A stretch of DNA of 64,000 nucleotides from Caryophanales bacterium (GTDB lineage Bacteria > Bacillota > Bacilli > Exiguobacteriales > Exiguobacteriaceae). Made by a program: the position numbers and the translations under genes. Within the stretch, counting starts at the first letter, position 1; each line of letters opens with the position of its first letter. The DNA lies in assembly GCA_902362975.1 (NCBI GenBank), contig CABIYO010000008.1, forward strand, positions 1-64,000. Direction: 5' to 3'. The notes below the pieces were generated by a model. The model saw only the letters and a list, made by a program, of their open reading frames with translations, was not told the DNA's origin and did no database searches. Below are positions 60,224 to 64,000 of this stretch, one piece after another.

Positions 60224-60688
60224 ATGATTCGATTTGCCACAATGGAGGATTTTTCAGCAGTCGATCAATTGATTATAAAGAAAGCAAAAGAGTTCCAGGC
60301 AGCCGGAAAGTCACAATGGGTCAAATATTTAGAGCCGAGTCGCTCGGATTGTGTGCGACACGATTTGACGAACGGCACTGTGTTTGTGTATGAACGTGAC
60401 AATCACGTCGTCGGTGCGGTCAGTCTGATCCCCCCGACCGACTGGGACCATGCCCTTTGGGACGACCCGGACGGTACCGTCTATTTGCATCGACTCGTCA
60501 CGGACTCGAACGTAAAAGGTGAACGCATCGGTGAACGTTTGATGCAGCATGCCTTAGCAAACACGTCTTCGACCATTCGATTGGACTGTGTCGCGGACAA
60601 CGCATTCTTAAATAACTACTATCCTCGGTTCGGTTTCCACTATATCGGCGAACGAAATGGATTTTCACTGTTTGAAAAACAGGCTTGA
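60224..60688 (+). CDS. GNAT family N-acetyltransferase
   Basis: A 154-residue acetyltransferase with VYLHRLVTDSNVKGERIGERLM as the acetyl-CoA-binding segment and LDCVADNAFLNNYYPRFGFHY as motif B. Start at MIRFATMEDF with GAGGTG upstream. The substrate is unknown. A MerR-type promoter follows it. Confidence 0.87.
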   Translation: MIRFATMEDFSAVDQLIIKKAKEFQAAGKSQWVKYLEPSRSDCVRHDLTNGTVFVYERDNHVVGAVSLIPPTDWDHALWDDPDGTVYLHRLVTDSNVKGERIGERLMQHALANTSSTIRLDCVADNAFLNNYYPRFGFHYIGERNGFSLFEKQA

Positions 60689-60714
60689 CCTTGACGTGAC
60701 GTCAACCTTTACGC
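60684..60714 (+). promoter_or_regulatory. MerR-type promoter with central dyad
   Basis: TTGACC (60684-60689) and TACGCT (60709-60714) are separated by 19 bases. The spacer contains the perfect dyad TTGACGT-G-ACGTCAA (60690-60704). The long spacer with a central dyad is the hallmark of MerR-activated promoters, so autoregulation by the next gene is predicted. Confidence 0.75.
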
Positions 60715-60735
60715 TTTGACTAAGGAGGTGAAGGG

Positions 60736-61500
60736 ATGTATTCAATTCAACAACTTGCGTCACTCGCTGGAACGACAACGCGAACGCTTCGACATTATGA
60801 CACAGTCGGTCTTCTCGTTGCGAACCGTGACGCCAACGGCTATCGGCGCTATTCTTCGTGCGATGCGGAACGGTTGCAACTCATCTTACTCTATCGCACG
60901 CTCGATGTGCCCCTCGATCAAATCGGGGAATTGCTTGATTCAACGACGTTCAACCGGATTGATGTGTTGAGCGGGCATATCGAGGCGTTGCGACAGAAAG
61001 CAGCCTATTTCGCTCAGCTTGCCGAGACGGCCGAAGCGACCCTCACCTCACTCAAAGGAGGGATTCCGATGGATGACAAATCATTGTTTGACGGATTGTC
61101 TTATGAAGAGATTCAAGCTCATGAGGCGAAACATCATGAGGAAGTACAGGAACGTTGGGGTGACACTTCTGCTTATAAGACAGCACAAGATCGGGCGCAG
61201 AAGCGATCGAAAGCGGATTGGGAGCGCATCAATCAAATGCAACTCGATTTGCTTGCGCCACTCGTCGATTTATTTCGTTCACAAGTCGCAATCGAGGACG
61301 ACCGAGTTCAATCGATCGTGAAAGACAATCATCTGTTTATCGACACGCACTTCTACGACTGTTCACTCGATATGTTCAGCGGACTCGGACAGATGTATGT
61401 GACGGATGAACGATTCACGGCATTTTATGATCGCTTCGAGCCGGGGCTCGCTGCGTATTATAACGAAGCCATCCAATACTATTGTATCGGTAACAGTTAA
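60736..61500 (+). CDS. MerR-family regulator with TipAS-like ligand domain
   Basis: A 254-residue regulator: MerR HTH (about 1-70, LASLAGTTTRTLRHYDTVGLL and GYRRYS), a dimerisation coiled coil (about 75-110) and a C-terminal TipAS-type antibiotic-recognition domain (about 130-254). Family members such as TipAL and Mta respond to drugs and activate efflux genes. AAGGAGGTG precedes the ATG. The repeat element at 61501 follows the stop immediately. Confidence 0.9.
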   Translation: MYSIQQLASLAGTTTRTLRHYDTVGLLVANRDANGYRRYSSCDAERLQLILLYRTLDVPLDQIGELLDSTTFNRIDVLSGHIEALRQKAAYFAQLAETAEATLTSLKGGIPMDDKSLFDGLSYEEIQAHEAKHHEEVQERWGDTSAYKTAQDRAQKRSKADWERINQMQLDLLAPLVDLFRSQVAIEDDRVQSIVKDNHLFIDTHFYDCSLDMFSGLGQMYVTDERFTAFYDRFEPGLAAYYNEAIQYYCIGNS

Positions 61501-61588
61501 GAGGCTGGGACATAACTAACCTGTTTTAAAAATTTTTGATAAAAAGAGGGGTCCGGTCACCGATTTTCGGTGGGTGGACCCCTTCTTT
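61501..61588 (+). repeat. Intergenic repeat (GGCTGGGACATAAC box plus hairpin), copy 2
   Basis: GAGGCTGGGACATAAC (61501-61516) directly follows the MerR gene stop. After a 26-base AT-rich spacer comes a strong hairpin: AAAGAGGGGTCC with GGACCCCTTCTTT, inner CACCGA / TCGGTG. It acts as a terminator for both the MerR gene and the minus-strand formyltransferase fragment. The layout matches positions 65-1. Confidence 0.7.
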
Positions 61589-61593
61589 CCTGT

Positions 61594-61893
61594 TTAGTCC
61601 GAAATGCACGAACCCATAAAAAGGGAAACGACACGCGCTATACGCTGTTCCGGAATCGGGTCGTCACAGAACACATACCGCGATTGCAACTCCTTGATTC
61701 GTTCTCGACTGAATCGCCGCATCATGGGAGTCAGGAAGCGAATGTACGATTGTGTCAGAAGTTCTTTCCACGTGTCGACATGAGTCGGTGTCGGACCATC
61801 TTCCATGATCACATGCGTGACGCCTAAATCCCGTATCGCTTGATAGACAAGTGTTGAACTCCAATGGTCACCCGTGCAGAGTACAATTCGCAT
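61594..61893 (-). pseudogene. Truncated formyltransferase-family protein
   Basis: A 99-residue frame (MRIVLCTGDHWSSTLVYQAI to RYVFCDDPIPEQRIARVVS) resembles the N-terminal part of formyltransferases found in polysaccharide clusters. It then diverges (LFMGSCISD) and stops next to repeat copy 2. The catalytic Asn-His-Asp part is missing. GGGAG lies upstream and it starts 4 bases after the HNH-repeat gene, so it is the last, damaged cistron of the polysaccharide unit. Family assignment is tentative. Confidence 0.5.
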
Positions 61894-61897
61894 CTTT

Positions 61898-62647
61898 TCA
61901 TCTCCCTCCACTCTGATTTGCGGTTTGACGCATCTCCTGGACCGCCACATCAAATGAACCAAACATTTGTTGAATGTCTTTTAATGTTGGACGGTTGCCC
62001 TTTTCTTTTTGCCACACTTCATACCCCCACGGTGAGAGAACCGTCAAATGTTGATTTGCCTCGTGTAGCGCATCCATCATCTGCTTCTCCGTGAACAGTT
62101 CGCGCGTTGAGATGCCAATCTCGTCTAATGCTTGGGACCAGGACCCGAAACGCCTCACGACTTTTGTGATACTCGGACGTTGGTTCTGCTTGGCCCATTT
62201 GGCGTAAGCGGTCGACGTCAGTGGATGAATCTCTTCATTGGCATCGAGCAGGGATTGGATGATTTCGCATTTTTGATCGAGCGAAATGATACTCTTCAAA
62301 TTCGCTTCAATCAGTGCCACTTTCCACGACCCGAACTGAATGACGACCTCCGTCAACGTCGGTGCATCATTGATCATGGCCCACTTTCGATAATCTGCAC
62401 TATTGAATGAATCGCGCTCTTTCGCCGCTTCACGAAGTATTTGAATCATTTCCTTCTTTGTGAACCGTGGCGTTTGCTGTTCCAATCCAGCCAATCGTAG
62501 TACGTTCGACCATGATCCGTACGTTTCCAATAATTCCACCACGGTTGCCCCGCCGTGAATCTTTTGCCATTTCTGATACATGTAGATGGTGAGGCGACCT
62601 TCTGAAGAAGCCTCTTGTAAGTGATCAATCAGTTGTTGCTTTCCCAT
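61898..62647 (-). CDS. Protein of four HNH-associated (homing-endonuclease-type) repeats
   Basis: A 249-residue protein composed of four units of about 60 residues (near 3-59, 60-120, 121-180, 181-240). Each has an N-terminal helix, a YxxW signature (YQKW, YRKW, YAKW, YEVW), Pro-Thr/Ser and a closing YGSW/FGSW/FGSF followed by a hydrophobic helix. This matches the homing-endonuclease-associated repeat, thought to bind DNA, but no HNH or other nuclease domain is present. Start at MGKQQLIDHLQ after AAGGGGGG. It overlaps the end region of the glycosyltransferase unit and may be a DNA-binding regulator of the cluster (inference). Confidence 0.75.
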   Translation of the reverse strand: MGKQQLIDHLQEASSEGRLTIYMYQKWQKIHGGATVVELLETYGSWSNVLRLAGLEQQTPRFTKKEMIQILREAAKERDSFNSADYRKWAMINDAPTLTEVVIQFGSWKVALIEANLKSIISLDQKCEIIQSLLDANEEIHPLTSTAYAKWAKQNQRPSITKVVRRFGSWSQALDEIGISTRELFTEKQMMDALHEANQHLTVLSPWGYEVWQKEKGNRPTLKDIQQMFGSFDVAVQEMRQTANQSGGR

Positions 62648-62679
62648 GCCGCCCCCCCTTACGTGATTGACGTATCGGC

Positions 62680-63810
62680 TCATCCCACTTCACGGCTACT
62701 AATTTGTGCGAATAGGTGAAGTTGACGACTTAAAATTTTCGTTTCATCAAATTTTTCTTCGACCACTTCGCGACCACGTTGCCCGAATGAATAACACTGT
62801 TCAGGATGTTCAATGAACCAGCGCATCGCCAAGGTCAGCGCCTCAGGTCGACTGACCGGAACGAGAAAGCCGGTTTCCCCATCTGTGACCTCTTCTCGAC
62901 AGCCACGGATATCGGTAGCGATGACAGGTAATCCGGATGCCATAGCTTCGAGAATGGAGCGTGGCAATCCTTCACGATAAGAGGGAAGTAAAAAGACGTC
63001 GTGTGCTGCAAATAATGAAGGGGTATCCCGAACGAATCCGGCGTAATGAACCTGTGGATTTTTGGCTAAATGCACCTCGACTTGTTTTGCCGTCTCTTGA
63101 TCACGTTCACTCGTCATCAACTCTCCAGCAATGGTCAACGTCGCGTTCGGATAGCGTTTCGTCAGTTCATCGAATGCCTGGAGTAAATCCAGGATTCCTT
63201 TTTCTTGAACGAGCCGTCCTACGAACAAAAACTTTAAACGTTCTGGGGAAATGTGTTTCTCTGTCGGATAAAACCGAGTCAAATCGATTCCGTTTCCGAG
63301 ATGCATCAATCGTTCGTCCTCTTTGAAATGCCTTGTTTTGGCGAGTGAGTAATCTTCCTCGCTTTGGAGTAACAACCAATCGGTCGCCAATGCGGCGAGT
63401 GATTTCTCTAACCAGAAGACGAGTTCGTATGCGATTCGACCCATTCGTTCATGAAAGTAGAATCCATGTGCCGTATAGAGAATATGTGGTGTCCTAGCAA
63501 TGCGGGCCGCGACTCGTCCTAACGCTGCGGCCACCGGCGTGTGAACATGGATGGCATCATATTTTTCACGACGCAATAGCCTTACCAACTCTTGAATGGT
63601 CTGTAGGTTACGCTTCGGGCTAAACTTTCGATCAATCGGCAACGTATGAATGACCCAGCCTTCGTCCCGAAGCCGATCCGTCCGATCACCGTAAGCGCAT
63701 GCGACGTCGACCTCGTGCCCTTCCGCCTTGAGCGACTCAATGAGAGGACGTAGCAACACATCCGCCGTCATATCGACGGCGCAGAACTGGAGGATCTTTA
63801 AAGGCGCCAT
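62680..63810 (-). CDS. Glycosyltransferase family 4 (polysaccharide biosynthesis)
   Basis: A 376-residue GT-B glycosyltransferase. The N-terminal domain has the HVHTPVAAALGRVAA segment; the C-terminal domain has FVGRLVQEKGILDLL and the EX7E motif EGLPRSILEAMASG. Acceptor and donor are unknown; the context is capsule or exopolysaccharide synthesis. GGAGGAGGTG lies upstream. Its start overlaps the preceding dehydrogenase gene by 13 bases. Confidence 0.9.
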   Translation of the reverse strand: MAPLKILQFCAVDMTADVLLRPLIESLKAEGHEVDVACAYGDRTDRLRDEGWVIHTLPIDRKFSPKRNLQTIQELVRLLRREKYDAIHVHTPVAAALGRVAARIARTPHILYTAHGFYFHERMGRIAYELVFWLEKSLAALATDWLLLQSEEDYSLAKTRHFKEDERLMHLGNGIDLTRFYPTEKHISPERLKFLFVGRLVQEKGILDLLQAFDELTKRYPNATLTIAGELMTSERDQETAKQVEVHLAKNPQVHYAGFVRDTPSLFAAHDVFLLPSYREGLPRSILEAMASGLPVIATDIRGCREEVTDGETGFLVPVSRPEALTLAMRWFIEHPEQCYSFGQRGREVVEEKFDETKILSRQLHLFAQISSREVG

Positions 63811-64000
63811 AAGTGCACCTCCTCCGGCTTCATCGCACGATCGAGCATGCCTTTCAAGTCAATGACGATACCACGGCCTAACTTCAGCTGACGTTTCGCA
63901 ATCGTCCATCCTTCTTGAACGAATTCATCGTGAGACACGGCATAAATGACGACGTCAGCTGGTTTTAAGTCACAGTATGATTTGACGTCGATTCCGTATT
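63798..64000 (-). CDS. Nucleotide-sugar dehydrogenase, C-terminal part (cut by window edge)
   Basis: The last 67 or so codons of a UDP-glucose / UDP-ManNAc-type 6-dehydrogenase. They read GIDVKSYCDLKPADVVIYAV, then DEFVQEGWTIAKRQ, GRGIVIDLKGMLDR and PEEVHLWRL. VIDLKG and the SHDEF segment are typical of the C-terminal UDP-binding domain. It supplies uronic-acid-type precursors to the cluster. The gene begins beyond 64000. Confidence 0.8.
   Translation of the reverse strand, partial: YGIDVKSYCDLKPADVVIYAVSHDEFVQEGWTIAKRQLKLGRGIVIDLKGMLDRAMKPEEVHLWRL

Overview
The window looks like a chromosomal segment of a non-sporulating, low-to-mid-GC member of the Bacilli, most consistent with Exiguobacterium (inference from gene content and order, no search run). 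Nearly all housekeeping genes lie on the minus strand and follow the Bacillus subtilis order from the rpoE/pyrG region to the murAA/mbl region: rpoE, pyrG, spo0F-like, fba, transaldolase, second murA, glpX, rho, rpmE, tdk, prfA, prmC, ywlC, ywlE, rpiB, ywlG, glyA, upp, atpZ-I-B-E-F-H-A-G-D-C, DUF1146, murAA, mbl. The sporulation genes that sit between murAA and mbl in Bacillus (spoIID, spoIIID) are absent.

Accessory blocks interrupt this backbone. From 12.1 to 21.7 kb there is a visibly GC-richer plus-strand block: a glycolate-oxidase-like pair glcD-glcF (both broken by out-of-frame deletions), a P-type cation ATPase, an OpuC/EgtUV-like ABC transporter with a permease-binding-protein fusion, and a GGDEF protein interrupted by an in-frame stop. 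From 22.5 to 28.1 kb lie a lipoprotein, a two-component system flanked by two small membrane/exported proteins whose promoters share the same direct-repeat architecture, and a TPR-like membrane protein. From 44 to 50 kb come glpD with an antitermination-type leader, an Old Yellow Enzyme, a PdaC-like deacetylase, a broken acetyltransferase and a VTT membrane protein. From 52.7 to 62 kb come a chemotaxis-receptor remnant, fadF with a FadR-type operator, several acetyltransferases (intact and broken), DUF1934, an alpha-glucosidase and a TipA-type MerR regulator. The end of the window (61.6-64 kb) is the edge of a polysaccharide cluster: nucleotide-sugar dehydrogenase, glycosyltransferase, a protein made only of four HNH-associated repeats, and a truncated formyltransferase.

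Regulatory signals readable from the sequence: promoters for atp, glcD, fba, fadF, pyrG and the glucosidase; cre-type CcpA sites at glcD, fba, transaldolase and glucosidase; a pyrG attenuator with a GGGC start; a GlpP-type leader terminator at glpD; a FadR operator; OmpR-type 11-bp direct repeats; and a two-copy intergenic repeat (GGCTGGGACATAAC box plus hairpin). About ten genes or fragments are disrupted (glcD, glcF, GGDEF gene, duplicated-domain protein, antiporter fragment, IS30, two acetyltransferases, peptidase E, MCP, formyltransferase). This density is either genuine decay or sequencing error and should be resolved from reads.
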